Counted from the stretch's first letter, positions 11,205 to 22,873 are shown. The stretch: 64,000 nt of DNA from Turnera subulata (GCA_028386065.3 JAKUCV010002014.1:141541-205540); one strand, 5' to 3'. Translations and numbers: made by a program. Notes: a model not told the origin generated them from the sequence alone.

Positions 11205-12059
11205 GTGGAAGCAATTGATAAGTGGCCGAGGCCGACCAATGTGACGGAAGTATGGAGTTTTCTTAGGCTGGCAGGATATTATCATCGGTTTGTTGAGGGC
11301 TTTACCTCCATTGCTGCACCATTGTGTGGGCCGACCCACAAGAAGAAACAAATTGTGAGGACTAATGCTTGTGAGGCTAGCTTCTAGGAGCTGAAACATA
11401 GGTTTACAATCGCACCAATACTTGCATTGCCTAAGGAGGATGGTGTATACATCGTATAGTGTGATGCATCGAGGGTTTTTTTTTTGTTGTTGTTAACGAT
11501 ACTTTATTTATTTAATACGATAATGAGTTGTACAAAATATAAATTATAAAGGCTCGAATAACTCAGCAATACAAGCCCCAGAAGCACTGGAAAGAAATAA
11601 ATACAACATGTTAGCTCATCTTATCCAGACGGTTGAAGCTTCTTGAAATTCCTTCGCAGGCCTTTTCAACTTCGCACTGATTCGGCGTTGGAAATAACGA
11701 AGGATGCACTGTATGGAAAATTATGATGAAGGGCATCGAGGGTTGGTTTAGGCTGTGTTTTGATGCAGGATGGCAGGGTGATTGCTTATGCGTCCCGAAA
11801 GCTCAAGAAAAAGGAGAAAAATTACCAGGTGCATGATCTTGAAATGGCAGCAGTGGTGTTTGCTTTGAAAATTTGGAGGCATTATTTGTATGGAGAGCCT
11901 TGTGACATTTACGTAGACCATAAAAGTTTGAAGTACATAATGGAGCAGTGGGATCTAAACTTGAGGCAACAGAGATGGATCGCATTGCTCAAGGATTACG
12001 ATTGTGTTATTAAGTACCACCCTGAAAAAGCAAATGTTGTAGCTGATGCTTTGAGCTAA
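11205..12059 (+). pseudogene. gypsy RNase H remnant, split by a retroposon
   Basis: The connection and RNase H domains read [20 protein letters not shown], then CDAS at 11460-11471. They break at a 255-bp insertion and resume [20 protein letters not shown], ...[19 protein letters not shown] and [20 protein letters not shown], ending near 12056 (ADALS then stop). The catalytic Asp of CDAS lies just before the insertion and the downstream Glu and Asp are present after it. Confidence 0.85.
11478..11732 (-). mobile_element. 255-bp poly(A) retroposon (5'-truncated LINE or SINE)
   Basis: The segment is flanked by a perfect 12-bp direct repeat gcatcgagggtt (11466-11477 and 11733-11744). It starts on the plus strand with a T-run followed by tgttgttgtt, so on the minus strand it ends in an A-rich tail. 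These are marks of target-primed reverse transcription. I see no tRNA-like A/B boxes, and the interior is not recognised. The 3' end resembles the LINE at 43224 only in being T-rich. A 5'-truncated L1-type LINE is the more likely reading. Confidence 0.75.
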
Positions 12060-12129
12060 AAATATGTTGGTAGTTTGGCACATCTTAATGTGGCTAGAAG
12101 GCCCACGGTTAGGACATGGCATAAGTTGT

Positions 12130-13360
12130 TGGACCAAGGCTTACAATGTGCAGTAGCTGAATTGAGAGCATTATTGCACACTACCAAGTGCGTCCCGTTT
12201 TAAATGAGGAGATTGCTAAGGCCCAGAATGATGATGCAAAAACAAAATCATGAAGGAGAAGGCGAGCCGAGGGGAACTAGCTGGATTTGTGGTTATGGAC
12301 GATGGTATTCTGAGGTTTGGCACAAGTATGTATGTTCCTGATGTCGAAAATCTTCGTAGAAAACTTCTGAACGAAGCACACCAAACCCGATATATGCTGC
12401 ACCCAGGTTCCACCAAGATGTATCATGATCTGAAAATACATTATTGGTGGAACAATATGCAGCGGGATATTGAAGATTATGCTGCTAGATGCCTGATATG
12501 CCAGCAAGTAAAGCGTGAACACCAAAACCCGCGGGGGTTACTTCAGCCTTTCTCTGTCCCGGGGTGGAAGTGGGAAAGAGTTGCTATGGATTTAGTTAGC
12601 GGAATGCTGCAAACTGCTGGTGGATTCGATTCCATTTGGGTGATTGTTGATAGATTGACTAAGCTTGCTCGCTTTATACCAATGAAGACTACTTATAATT
12701 TTGCCAAGCTAGCCCAAGTTTATATTGATGAAATTGTGAGATTGCATGGTGTGCCGGTGTCAATAGTTTTTGATCGAGGCCCACAATTCACATCAAGATT
12801 TTGGCGAAGTTTCTAGAAAGCCATGGGAACTCAACTTGATTTGAGTACTGCACCCACAAACAGATGGGCAAAGTGAATGGGTGATATAAATTCTGGAGGA
12901 TATGCTAAGAGCTTGTGTGCTAAGCTACAGGGACAGTTGGAACAAATACCTGTCATTGGTCGAATTTGCCAACAATAATAGCTATCAATCCAGTATCGGT
13001 ATGGCCCCGTGTGAGGTGTTGTATGGCCGCAGGTGGCGGACACTGGTTTTTTGGGATGAAGTTGGAGTCAAGAAATTGTTTGGAACTAAAATTGGGGAAC
13101 TGACAGCTGAGAAAGTGAAAGTAACCCGTGAAAATGTAGGTGTTGCTCAAAGTAGGCAGAAGTCCTATGCAGACAATAGAAGACGGAAGCTGAAATTTTT
13201 AGTTGGGGACATGTTTTTCCTTAAAGTGTCGCCCACAAAAGGAGTACTACGATACAGAAAGAAAGGGAAGTTGGGTCCCCAATATTTGGGTCCATTTGAG
13301 ATACTTGAGAATATCAGACCAGTGGCGTATCGCCTAGCATTGCCACTGAATTTGTCGTAG
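12130..13360 (+). pseudogene. gypsy integrase remnant
   Basis: An HHCC zinc domain is visible at about 12380-12510 (HQTRYMLHPGSTKMYHDL, YWWNNMQRDI, CLICQQVK). The core follows with WERVAMDLVSGM (first Asp) and VFDRGPQFTSRFW (second Asp). A frame change at 12815-12900 covers HPQTDGQSE, where the catalytic Glu still appears in another frame. 12902-13360 reads WNKYLSLVEFANNNSYQSSI, GMAPCEVLYGRRWRT and KLGPQYLGPFEI, the usual C-terminal part. Stops at 12816 and 13360 and the frameshift inactivate it. Confidence 0.9.
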
Positions 13361-13656
13361 ATTCACCTGATCTTCCATGTATCGATGCTAGGGAAGTATT
13401 TGTCGGACCCTTCGCACATTTTAGCACCGTAGGAGATTCAGTTGAGGAGGAACTAACTTATAAAGCGCATCCAATTATGATAGTAGAAAGGCAGGTGCAC
13501 AGACTTCGTAAAAAAGAGGTCACATCTGTGAAGGTTTTGTGGGAAGACCCCTCAGGACAGGAGGTTACTTGGGAGTCCGAAAAAGAGATGCTGGACAAGT
13601 ATCCGCATTTATTTTCAGGTAAATTCAAGGACGAATTTTATATAAGGTGGAGGTGA
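13361..13656 (+). pseudogene. gypsy C-terminal (chromodomain-like) tail and PPT
   Basis: In broken frames this continues with LIFHVSMLGKYL and a stretch matching the C-terminal tail common in Del/Tekay elements (RLRKKEVTSVKVLWEDPSGQ-like). It ends in a purine-rich run aaggtggaggtga directly before an LTR-like TGTGATAAC at 13657, which is the first copy of the 3' duplication. Confidence 0.6.
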
Positions 13657-14213
13657 TGTGATAACACGTATTATCGAAGCCTAACATGTTTACTTGATGA
13701 AGCGGGATGCTAGGGCAAGAGTTGGTTTCAGTTGGCCTTAGTTGGCTAACCTTTGGTCACCATTGGCTAGTAATTGGCTCAGTTGGATTAATTAGTGCAT
13801 GATTAGTCTTAATCATAGATTAGTGTGTGCTAAGTGCTCGGGAAAACTGATTGAGGGCTATGTATGAGGGCGCGTATAAGACCCCCCAGGACAGGAAGTT
13901 AGTTGGGAGTCCGGAAAAGAGATGCTGGACAAGAATCCGCATTTATTTTCAGGTAAATTCGAGTACGAATTTTATATAAGGTGGAGGTGATGTGATAACC
14001 CGTATTATTGAAGCCTAACATGTTTACTTGATGAAGAGGGATGCTAGGGCAAGAGTTGGTTTTAGTTGGCCTCAGTTGGCCTCAGTTAGCTAACCTTTGG
14101 TTCCCATTGGCTAGCAATTGGCTTAGTTGGATTAATTAGTGCACGATTAGTCTTAATTATAGATTAGAGTGTGCTAAGTGCTCGGGAAAACTGATTGAGG
14201 GCTAAGTATGGGG
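13546..14213 (+). repeat. 334-bp tandem duplication across pol end, PPT and LTR start
   Basis: 13546-13879 and 13880-14213 are two copies of the same unit. Matching landmarks are gacccc(t/c)caggacagg at 13546 and 13880, and tgtgataac at 13657 and 13991, both offset by exactly 334 bp. Each unit has the end of the coding region, the polypurine tract and about the first 220 bp of the 3' LTR. The proper 3' LTR is taken from the second copy because only it continues to the LTR end. Confidence 0.85.
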
Positions 14214-15795
14214 GTGCGTTGGCTTAGGTTCATGGATTGGAATTTAAGTAGGAGGTGGAGAGGAGCTTGAGCAAGGTTGCAGATTTTGTGGTAAAGGAGT
14301 TGCAAGTGGCTACTGACTAAGCTGCTAGCTTGAGCCCTAGGTAGTCTAGCAGGCACCTTAAGTCCCATTTCTGCCGAAAAATGTAAAAAACACTAAGGGA
14401 GGAAATACTCGGCCATTCTCAAAGTTCTCCCAAGCATCTTGCACACAAGAAGAAGGGGTAAGCGATTTAGGTTGGAATCCTTGCATGATTTGGTTCCAAT
14501 TGGCTAGCCAAGTAAACTTTTGGCTTGGACAGTGCACAAGTTTGATTTTGAAGGGACATCTGAGGCAAAGTTGTTAAGTAATTAGAGTATGATGGAGCTG
14601 TTGAAGGCGTGAGGGTTTGGGTTGGCTGTGTTGGTGCACAATTGGCCCTACGGGAGGCCAATTGGTGTACCAAATGTGCAATTGGCCTTGCTGGTGCACC
14701 ATTGGTCCCCTGGCTGGCAAATTGGTGAGCCAATGGGTGCACTAATGCATAGGACATTATATATCCACACTTCTTATTGATGTTTTGTTGTGTAAGTGGT
14801 ATTGTGCTTGTTGCTAATATGGTTTTTGTGTGTGGGCATGTGCTAGAACCCAGGAGCACCAAAGGAGGGTGAAGGGCCTAATGAGGCCTAATTTTGTGTA
14901 AGTTTGGTTGCATACTTGTGTGATGGTTAATGAGACTTGCTTGCTGGATAGACGACCCAACTTCCTATTAATGGAACCTATGGTGCAATATTGATTTTAA
15001 GATATTTGATGATATATATTGGCTTGAGACGAGTCCGGTGATCGGGCTATGCATTTCATGCATCCCATTTGCATCATGGAATTTACATAAGATGCTGTAA
15101 GATGATGGACCTTGCAGTGCTCCTAGGCTGCTCGGTCAAATGAGATGATGGTGGTGTTGTGCTAGGCCCCTAATATGGTTCTGGTAGCCAATCGATTATG
15201 CCTCGTATGTGGGGCTATAGGCTAAGGAGAAACACGTTGGCAAGGCCACACAGACCATATAGGTAGGCATGGTACAACTCCATGATAGCTTACTCGTGGG
15301 CTGATCACGGCGACATGAGATGTTTGGTTGTTGGATGTTATTTGCCGTTTGTTTTGTGTCATTGTTGTTAGCCTGTATGGCCACCTACTTATTGAATGGT
15401 GGACCCAACCCCTCCCTTTTCCACTCCCTTGTTTTAGGGCTAGGAGCATGCGAGTAGCTAGTGTGGGAAGGGCCAAGAGGCGTATTTTGTAGACGATGGG
15501 TACTTAGCCAATCTTGGTTCCACTTGTATATGTACACCTAAATGAATTGGCTTAAATGAGACATGTAGTGCCCCATTTTTTTTGTACATGAGTTATGTAA
15601 ATATAAGCTGAATGTTTGTGAGTTTATTTTCGTACTTCATATTGTGATGCTCGTCTTAATTTTTGCTGCGCATTAGGCATTTCTTCCCGTCAGGCTAACT
15701 TCTGCCCGTTGTTTGGCATAGGCCTTTGGATGCCCTGTGCAAGCCTTTAAGGCTTACTGGGTGCCAGGCCGGTCACATATTGACAGGGCGTGACA
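13991..15795 (+). repeat. 3' LTR of the gypsy element
   Basis: 1805 bp, TGTGATAACC to GCGTGACA, preceded by the purine-rich tract at about 13977-13990. It is homologous throughout to the 5' LTR (6651-8518) but with many differences, so the insertion is old. The CCAATTGG-type palindrome cluster recurs at about 14640-14740. Confidence 0.9.
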
Positions 15796-16175
15796 ATTTT
15801 TCGAGGTCCTGGTGGGTCCCTTCGCACGATTAAACCTCCTTTGCCTCCGGGCCATGCCATCAGTCCATGGCTTAAGGCTAGCATCCCCATAATTGCAAAT
15901 TTATGACCTTTGCCATCCAGAAAAACTATAAATAGGGGGTCCCCTCCCTTCATTTTTCTTCACCCCAGGAGTCGCGCTCCTTAGTGCACGTCTTTATACT
16001 TTTCGATCTCCCTCCCTGTCCCGCTCTAAGTTGAAAATAAAGGATTTGATATTCGCCCTTTTCTACCTCTCTTGTGCCCCTCTATGTCGGAATTCGGGTA
16101 CGAAGTCGTCGTCTTCCTAAGCATCCTTTTGCGTGTTAGAGCTCTCTCTCTCTCTTCGTATAAGGTTCGGTTTCG

Positions 16176-16299
16176 GTTTAAGGTTTAGGGTTTTAGGATT
16201 TCAGGGTTTAGGGTTTAGGGTTTTAGCATTTAGGGTTTAGGGTCTAAAGTTTAGGATTTTAGGGTTTAGGGTTTTACGATTTAGAGTTTAGGGTTTAGG
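16176..16299 (+). repeat. Interstitial telomere-like tract (degenerate TTTAGGG)
   Basis: About 125 bp consist of TTTAGGG units (Arabidopsis-type plant telomere) mixed with variants such as TTTTAGG, TTTAGGA, TTTAAGG and TTTAGAG. It lies within LTR-like DNA and is preceded by a short CT run at 16143-16155. Confidence 0.9.
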
Positions 16300-16394
16300 T
16301 CGTTACAATGCGAAACCATTTTAGCAAATCAGTGATGCTATGTCGCCCTAATGCTGGAATTATCTCTTACATTCTCGTCATTATAAGTTGTCGT

Positions 16395-16420
16395 AATGCC
16401 GGGTAGTTACCCGGCATTTT
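16395..16420 (+). other. Perfect 10-bp-stem hairpin followed by T-run
   Basis: ATGCCGGGTA and TACCCGGCAT are exact inverted repeats with a 2-nt loop, followed directly by a run of T. It would form a strong RNA hairpin in the transcript of this LTR-like region. The role is unknown. Confidence 0.6.
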
Positions 16421-18555
16421 TTCCTTTCTATGCCGTCATAATTCTGAAATTTCCCCAGATCATTTGTCGGCATCCCGTTTTGACCCGAGAAATGCTAAAA
16501 TGATTTCGGTACTCGCTAATACGTATGGAAACCTTTTTACTTTTATGCAACATTTTGTTTGTTTGTTTTGCATCCATTATAAACATTATGTTTGTATCTC
16601 TGCATTATTTATTTGCATGTTTGTTTGATTATTTTTTTATGTGTTAGTGTGCATGTTAAGGGGGTCCCCAAGTATAAAATGGGTATGTCTACTATGATAT
16701 GCCCTAAACCAACTTCTGTGCTCGATGCGAAAATCTTTTAAACTTTGTTTTTCGAAATGCTTCTCCTTCGATTATGACAATATTGTCAAAGATAGTGCCT
16801 TCAATAAATGATGGTAACTTGAATGATGATTCTAGGTGTCTCTCAAGAATGAGTTTTCTATGATTTCCAACGATGCTTTTTGCAAATCCATTTGGGCATG
16901 AACACCTTTATAGATGCATACTTTTGTCAAATCCACACACCATTCTCCAAAAAAGAGTTTTGATGCATAAAGAACTAAATTTCTCCAAATTGCACCTCTT
17001 CAAAGAAAAATCACTAAAGCTTAGTTTTCAAACACGAAATATTTTTAGTAAAAGCCATGCTTCCATTATGCAATATGAAAGAAGTACAATGAATGTTTTG
17101 ACACCAATCATCCTTTCTGTATCGATGTTTTGTGTCTGAATACGGTCAAGGAAAGCAGAACATCACCTCTGTCAAGCATTTGTCTAAGTTTAGACATATG
17201 AAATGGTTTTCGACTCGAGCATTGCATGTTTTCAAAACATGCTAATCCTTATTCTTTGAGAAATTGCATACAAGAGTTTTATGCACAAAATTTCATCCAT
17301 TCATAGAAATGACATAAGTTTGCATTAAAGACCTTTCTTAATGCCCAAGTACGTTTTGTACAATGCATTTTTTTTTTAGAAATTTTCAGAGAAGAGTGAT
17401 TGCACGCACTGAACAAAGTGCTTTGAGAAACTAAGCCCATCATTCTAGCACGGGGCACAAAAGTGTGTTTAAGTGAGGATCGGCCAAATTCTAGAAGAAG
17501 ACCTAGGTTAACCTTGGGGATCCCCATTTAGAAGAACTACGAGAGCTCTGAACCCAAGAATAGGGGGTACGTAGGCAGTCTCAAGTGGATGAGATGCAAG
17601 CTAAAATATGTGAATATTTTGCATTTCGTTTCGCATGTATTATTTTCTTTGTTTGTTAACATGAGGTATTTGATCCGACCATTGAACTTACACATTGGCA
17701 TTAGCATCCAATATCATCGGTATTGTCTTCGTGAAGATGGTAGTCCGCGATAAACGAATCCCCGGACCGTCCTCTTGGTTTCAAGATCTGTGCTTTATCC
17801 GGTGTCATTGACGGGTTTTCCTCAAGTTTTTCTTTAATAAATTTGGGTGGCAACTCCTTCTCAAGATGACAATCAAGAGAACACCGAGAACAGTGTGTGC
17901 CTAGTATTTCTGTGAGTTTGTCCGGGTTTGTGATATCTTCTTTGAATGAACTTAGCGAAGTGCGAATACCATACATGCATATTCTATCTATCGTTGCTGG
18001 GTTTTAAGTGAGACCGTTTGTGACTCCACCAGTTTATATATGTCTGGGAATATGCGTGGAATGATGGTTCTTTGTGAAGCGGTTAATTCGTCTATCCCAG
18101 GAATCATCGAATTGGTTCTCTCCACTTAAGTTAAGAGAGTTTATATGAAATATCATGAATCGCAGGCCATTGACTTTAAACCACGGCAACGAGGCGATAT
18201 CCCCGCCAACCGGACCTGGCGGCGCGATGCTCACAATGAGGAAGAGCTGTGTCACTTTTAACATGCGTGCCTCTATTTATTTATAGGCATGGGATGCTGA
18301 AAAATTTCAAGAGTTTTTACTTAATGTTAGGAACTCTAAAATATATTGTCTCAATAAAAAAAAAAAAACTCCAAGAGACATATTCTTTATTTACCACAGA
18401 ATTTGAATGGTTTGTAAAACTTCAAGAGACATAGTCTTAAGGGTTTGTATTTAATTTAGGAATGGAATTTTCATAAAATGTTTACTAAATAATAAAGAAA
18501 GTATTATCATATTAAGAAAATGCCATGTGTACAAATTGTCACGTGGCTTGATATT

Positions 18556-18562
18556 TGTGTGT

Positions 18563-18593
<31 letters not shown>

Positions 18594-18617
18594 GGTGCGT
18601 GCATGCGTGTGTGTGTG
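18556..18617 (+). repeat. GT/GCGT microsatellite
   Basis: Alternating tgtg and tgcg units with few interruptions. Confidence 0.9.
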
Positions 18618-19790
18618 AAAAGGAGTCGCCCCCCTGATTTTATTTCTTGAAAAAAATCCCAAAAAAAACTATTAGGCATCACTTCTTTTCTTAGGCAACA
18701 CATATGGGACAGATTTTTAGTGAACTAGAGATTGTTGGATTCTGGGGTTCGTCAAGGATAGGAAGGTGTTAGGCACCTCACCCTTGCTGGGGCGAAATCT
18801 TGCGCAATTGATAAACTATTTTTGTAGGCCTTATATGTGTGTGCATAGTGATGAAACAAATCACAACAACAAAATAAGCAATAAAAATCTTTAAAAGAAA
18901 GGGGGAGGAGAAAAGATTTGGCTTGAGTTTCTGCCACTAGAGACCACTTACGTATCCCGGCAACCGGGTTCAAAGCTCACGTAGTTCTTATCATGGCATC
19001 ATAATAATCACATCATATCATCAGCAATATACATCTCAACACATCATCAACAATAAAATAAATAAAAAGGATCTAGGATTACCTCTTGTAGCCCTCCTTT
19101 AGCTCCTTGCTTTGGGTTGTTTTCCACACCCACTCCTTGCCTCCTCTAAGCCTTATTTTGATCTCCTTCTAACTCCCTCCCTACTGGACGTTTTTTATGC
19201 TTCACTCCACTGGATTTTGGCAGAATAACAACCCTAAAAAGTATTTCTAAGCTTGGAAAAGTAGGGTTTCTCCAAACTATATAAGCTTATGGGTGTATAG
19301 GTTTTGGGAGTACAGAGGTCGTGGACCTCACAATGGACGCAATTCTTGCTAAAAATCCAACCAAAAATGCGTAGGATCGAATTAATGGTCGAAAATTTCA
19401 AAAAATTGCTTAATAGGGATGCATGACTATCGAGTGTCGGGCGGTCTTGTCGGCATGACCGCCTGGTGGCGACGGTCTTCCATACATGGCCGCCAGGTGG
19501 TGGCGGTCATCCCGAGATGACCGCCCGCCACTTTCCACTGTTATCATTCTTGCCTTTTTTAGCCCCAATTCTTATTAATTCTGAATTGGCTTGATTTCAA
19601 TGTTGGAATTAAAGGTTGTTAGACCAAAGAAATATGTTCCTGTAGGCCAAAACTCCTGTGGTATCCATATTCTATTAAATGAAACTGAAAATATATTTTT
19701 TCTAAGATTAAATTATCTCATTAACATTAGTTTAAAATAAATAAAAAGTTCAAATTAATAAAATATGGATGGTCCAAATTTAAGTATTCA

Positions 19791-19794
<4 letters not shown>

Positions 19795-19838
<44 letters not shown>
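19795..19838 (+). repeat. (AT)n microsatellite
   Basis: About 22 uninterrupted AT units. Confidence 0.95.
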
Positions 19839-19842
<4 letters not shown>

Positions 19843-20142
19843 ATTAGGCATAGATATGTTAAAAGAAAATAAAAGAAATTTACTTTGCCTAAAATTATAT
19901 ATTTGTGCAAACCTCAATGAAGAATTTGTTTTTTTTCAGATGCATATGTAAACTGGACATGACTAGCAGTAATGACGAGGGTATCTGCTCCACTCGTATA
20001 AATTCTCTTGCATTCAAGACCATATATAGATAGTTAATCTATTGTGCTAATCTCCCAACGACCATGGCCAGATTTGACCGAGACATGTATCTGGTGAATT
20101 CCTACATGGAGACTGATTACGCAGTGAAAGGCGACTTTTATC

Positions 20143-22171
20143 CACTGTTGTGAAACCTGGACCAGCCCGGGCGGTTGAACCCGGGTAACCATGACCTGTA
20201 GGCAAATCCGAGTATTTTGCCCCTCCGGGTTATAGTATCTCAAAGACCGGCCTGGTCATGGAGGGTTCTTCGGGTCTTCCGAATTTAAGAATCAAATTTT
20301 CACAATTTTCTTGTAGTCGGGACATGGTTAATGTTGAACATGACTGGAATGATGAACAAAATCCGGTACTGAAATGGAGTAGAGTGATCCAGGATCATCG
20401 CACCAAATCTGTTGGTAAGATAGAGGATCCTTCACAAAAAAACCGGAAGAATTAAACACAATAGAACAGAAGCTATCATAAGAAAAATCGTTTGATGGAA
20501 ATGAGATTTTTGGTGAGTTTGGGAACAACAAGAACATCAAAAAGAACAAAACTGTGATCACCAATAAAGAAAACCTTGGTACTAATGTGAGTAATAGCAA
20601 GAAACGTACCATCTCCTACTTGAACGGAGTCAGTGCCAGTATATTTAACAAAGGAGTCAAGAGAAGAAGTAGAGTTTCTCATATGGCAAGCAGCTCCTGT
20701 ATTAGCGAACCAAGAAGGATGCTGCTGCTCATGGACCCCAGCGAAAGTGCACTCTGGGCAATGTTTGGCCATATGACCATAGCTATCACAGGGAGGAGGA
20801 GAGCCAAGCACAGATAGAGAAGAGGAAGAATAAAGATGAGTCTTGGTAGAATGAGGGAAAGAGGGAGAAGATGAAAGGGTTTATAGGATGGAATTTTTGG
20901 AGTTGGAATTTTTGAATTGTGACTTGGACTGAAAAGCATTGGAGGAATGATTCCATGATGGCCGGAAGGAACCAGAACCACCACGACCACCGCGGTCCCC
21001 GCGACCACCACGTCCACCCCTACCCCTAGTACTGTTAAAGAGAGCCTATGAAAAATCAGAAGAACTAGAAGAAGATTTGGTCTTCCTGGTTTCTTAAGCC
21101 AAAAGCATGGAACGCAGTTTATAGAAAGAAGGGAGAGGAGATTTAGATGTCAGATGAGTAACCAAATCATTATAGTCATTAGGTAGTCCATCAAGAATTT
21201 GCATAATGATTTCATCTTCGCTGACACGACGGCCTATATGGACTCAAGAATATCAGCAATGCGACGAACAAAAAAAAGATACTCAGACATGGATTCAGAC
21301 CCTTTTTTAGAAGTAACAAAAGCAGTGCGATATTCCATATATCGGGCTTGAACCTGATCATGAAAAAGTTGTTCGATGAACACCCACACTTCTCGCGCAG
21401 TTGGAAAAGAACCTGGTCGCACAATGTGATTTAAAATGTCTGGATTGATAGTAGCATAGATCCAAGCAACAAGCGTGTTATCAATTTGATAGCATTATGT
21501 AAAAAGGGGATTTGGAGAAGGAAAGGTGTTCGGATCTAAAGAGGGAAGAAAGGGGTCAAGGGCATTACCAGCTTTGTCAATATGATCTAAAACCTTGTGA
21601 GAAGCAAACATAGTGTAGAGAAGACTTTGTCAGACCAGGAAATTACTACAGTCAAGAACAGGAACATAGTTCCGAATGTTACTGACAGAAAGAACATAAT
21701 GCATAGAGGAAGACAAAGGCGCAGACGCAACCGGAAGTGAGGAAGTTTGAAAGGAGGCACTAGAACCAGAGAGGGTAGAAGGGGAGGTTGAGGATGAGGT
21801 TGAAGGTGAGGTAGACGTGATTAGGGATGGTTTCGGTTTTGGCTTTTCAAGAAGAGCACCTGCTCCGCTATCATGTAAGGTTGAATACCAGGATGCCTAT
21901 TGAAGCAGTCCTGATGTGTATATATTGATGTTAACAGATGAGTGATAACAGATATCAACAGAATTTCAAAAAGACCGCTATCTCTAATCTAATGTTAATC
22001 CTTATCTCTATTAGTTAGATTATTTATTGGTTCATTTCTAAAAAATGAATATTCACTATTAATTCAAATATTCGTCAAACTTCGGTTGAACCCCGGAAGA
22101 CCTCTAAATCCGCGATCCGGCCATCATAACGGGTAAATGGCCGGGCCAGGTTTAATAACCTTGCTCTTATC
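20143..22171. mobile_element. Segment bounded by inverted AAACCTGG-type ends, holding copia DNA
   Basis: The left end reads AAACCTGGACCAGCCCGGG (20153). The right end (about 22145-22165), reversed, reads AAACCTGGCCCGGCC, so the two are inverted. Further in, both sides carry CGGTTGAACCC-like text. Between them lies a minus-strand copia gag-protease remnant. I cannot find a clear target duplication. It may be a DNA transposon that took up or was hit by copia DNA, or two chance fragments of one dispersed repeat. Confidence 0.35.
20476..21900 (-). pseudogene. copia gag-protease remnant
   Basis: Read on the minus strand from about 21900, a serine/threonine-rich start leads to a gag piece at 21422-21234 (REVWVFIEQLFHDQVQARYM, SKKGSESMSEYL, RRIADILES) like the UBN2/copia gag domain. 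A damaged zinc knuckle follows (CDSYGHMAKHC, about 20780). Next is a protease-like stretch with FANTGAACHM where the family has DSGASxHM, so the catalytic Asp is Asn. LFDVLVVPKLTKNLISIKR follows, as in copia elements between protease and integrase. Frameshifts and stops break it repeatedly, and no integrase, RT or LTRs are seen. Confidence 0.75.
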
Positions 22172-22870
22172 TCTAAAAAGTGGTAACACTTGAAATGAAA
22201 TGGTTTTGAGGAATGTAGGAGTACTCTATGGGCTCTATATATGTGAGCTAGTTGCATAACATTAACAACTCATTTTCAGTCTTGAAAATGTATGATGTAT
22301 GGCAATACAGATCCTACGTACATATATATCATAGGAGAGCTACGACCATGCATATGGGCACCGCGAATGTTACGGACAAAACAGTTGGAAGATAGTACTG
22401 TCGGGGAAAAAAACTTTGTCCCTCTATTGTACCAAATGGCAAGCAAACCAGTGACACATAATCAATCAAGTATTCCTTACTATTTTGTTTTTAATAAATC
22501 TTAAATTGTTTACGATGCTATCAAAGGGCATGGTGCGCGGCATAGAGAAAAAACTATATTATATATGAATTGCAAATTGTTAAGGGGCATATATACTCAC
22601 TTGATAATCATAATCGATTAAGTAGACATATATACATACCCCTTGACACACTACTTGAACGCTGTAAAATTTACGTGGGATCATATCATAGATTGTACTA
22701 CCGATATAATGGGTTCAAGTACCAAACTTGATAGCTTTATTCTAGCTGTGTGCTCCAAATCTATTGGGAGACATTACAGATGGAAAATCCCTTATCTGTC
22801 ACCACAGTACATGTCAACATCGATCCCACAGTATTAGACTCCCTAGCTAGTCTTAGCCTTTACGTCTCCT
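22172..22870. other. Intergenic/upstream region of the MYB gene
   Basis: AT-rich with no coding region supported. An ACGTGG core (22673-22678, ttacgtggga) resembles a G-box/ABRE half and could be regulatory, but this is motif-level evidence only. Confidence 0.4.
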
Positions 22871-22873
22871 CGT

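Larger units (their letters stand above)
6651..15795 (+). mobile_element. Degenerate full-length Ty3/gypsy element, probably Del/Tekay-like
   Basis: Both LTRs begin TGTGATAACC (6651, 13991); the 3' one ends GCGTGACA (15795) and the 5' one GCGTGATA (8518). The element is flanked by the identical 5-bp duplication atttt (6646-6650 and 15796-15800). The internal order is primer site, gag with zinc knuckles, protease, reverse transcriptase, RNase H, integrase, which is the Ty3/gypsy order. The C-terminal wording after integrase (RKKEVTSVKVLW then EVTWESEKEM in shifting frames) resembles the chromodomain-bearing Del/Tekay type. Many stops and frameshifts, a retroposon in RNase H and a 334-bp duplication at the 3' end show an old, inactive copy. 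Confidence 0.9.
15801..18030 (+). mobile_element. Tat/Ogre-like LTR fragment with promoter-like region
   Basis: This stretch, continuous with 6557-6645 before the gypsy insertion, has LTR features. A TATA-like ctataaatag lies at 15926-15936 just before a C/T-rich start region, and gggggtacgtaggcag at about 17563-17578 resembles text near the end of Tat/Ogre-type LTRs. Tgactccaccag at about 18020 could be a decayed tRNA-Arg type primer site. No coding domain of the element is seen. The short minus-strand frame at 17701-17976 (91 aa) matches nothing I know. The termini are not resolved. Confidence 0.35.
18031..20142. other. Repeat-derived DNA: Tat/Ogre-like U3 text and microsatellites
   Basis: 18556-18617 is a GT/GC microsatellite. 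It runs into aaaaggagtcgcc (18618) and ggaaggtgttaggcacc (18762-18778), phrases known from the U3 end of Tat/Ogre-type LTRs. 19430-19530 holds several short repeats of GACCGCC and its complement. 19795-19838 is an (AT)n run. No coding region is supported; ORFs here are short and unconvincing. Confidence 0.4.
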
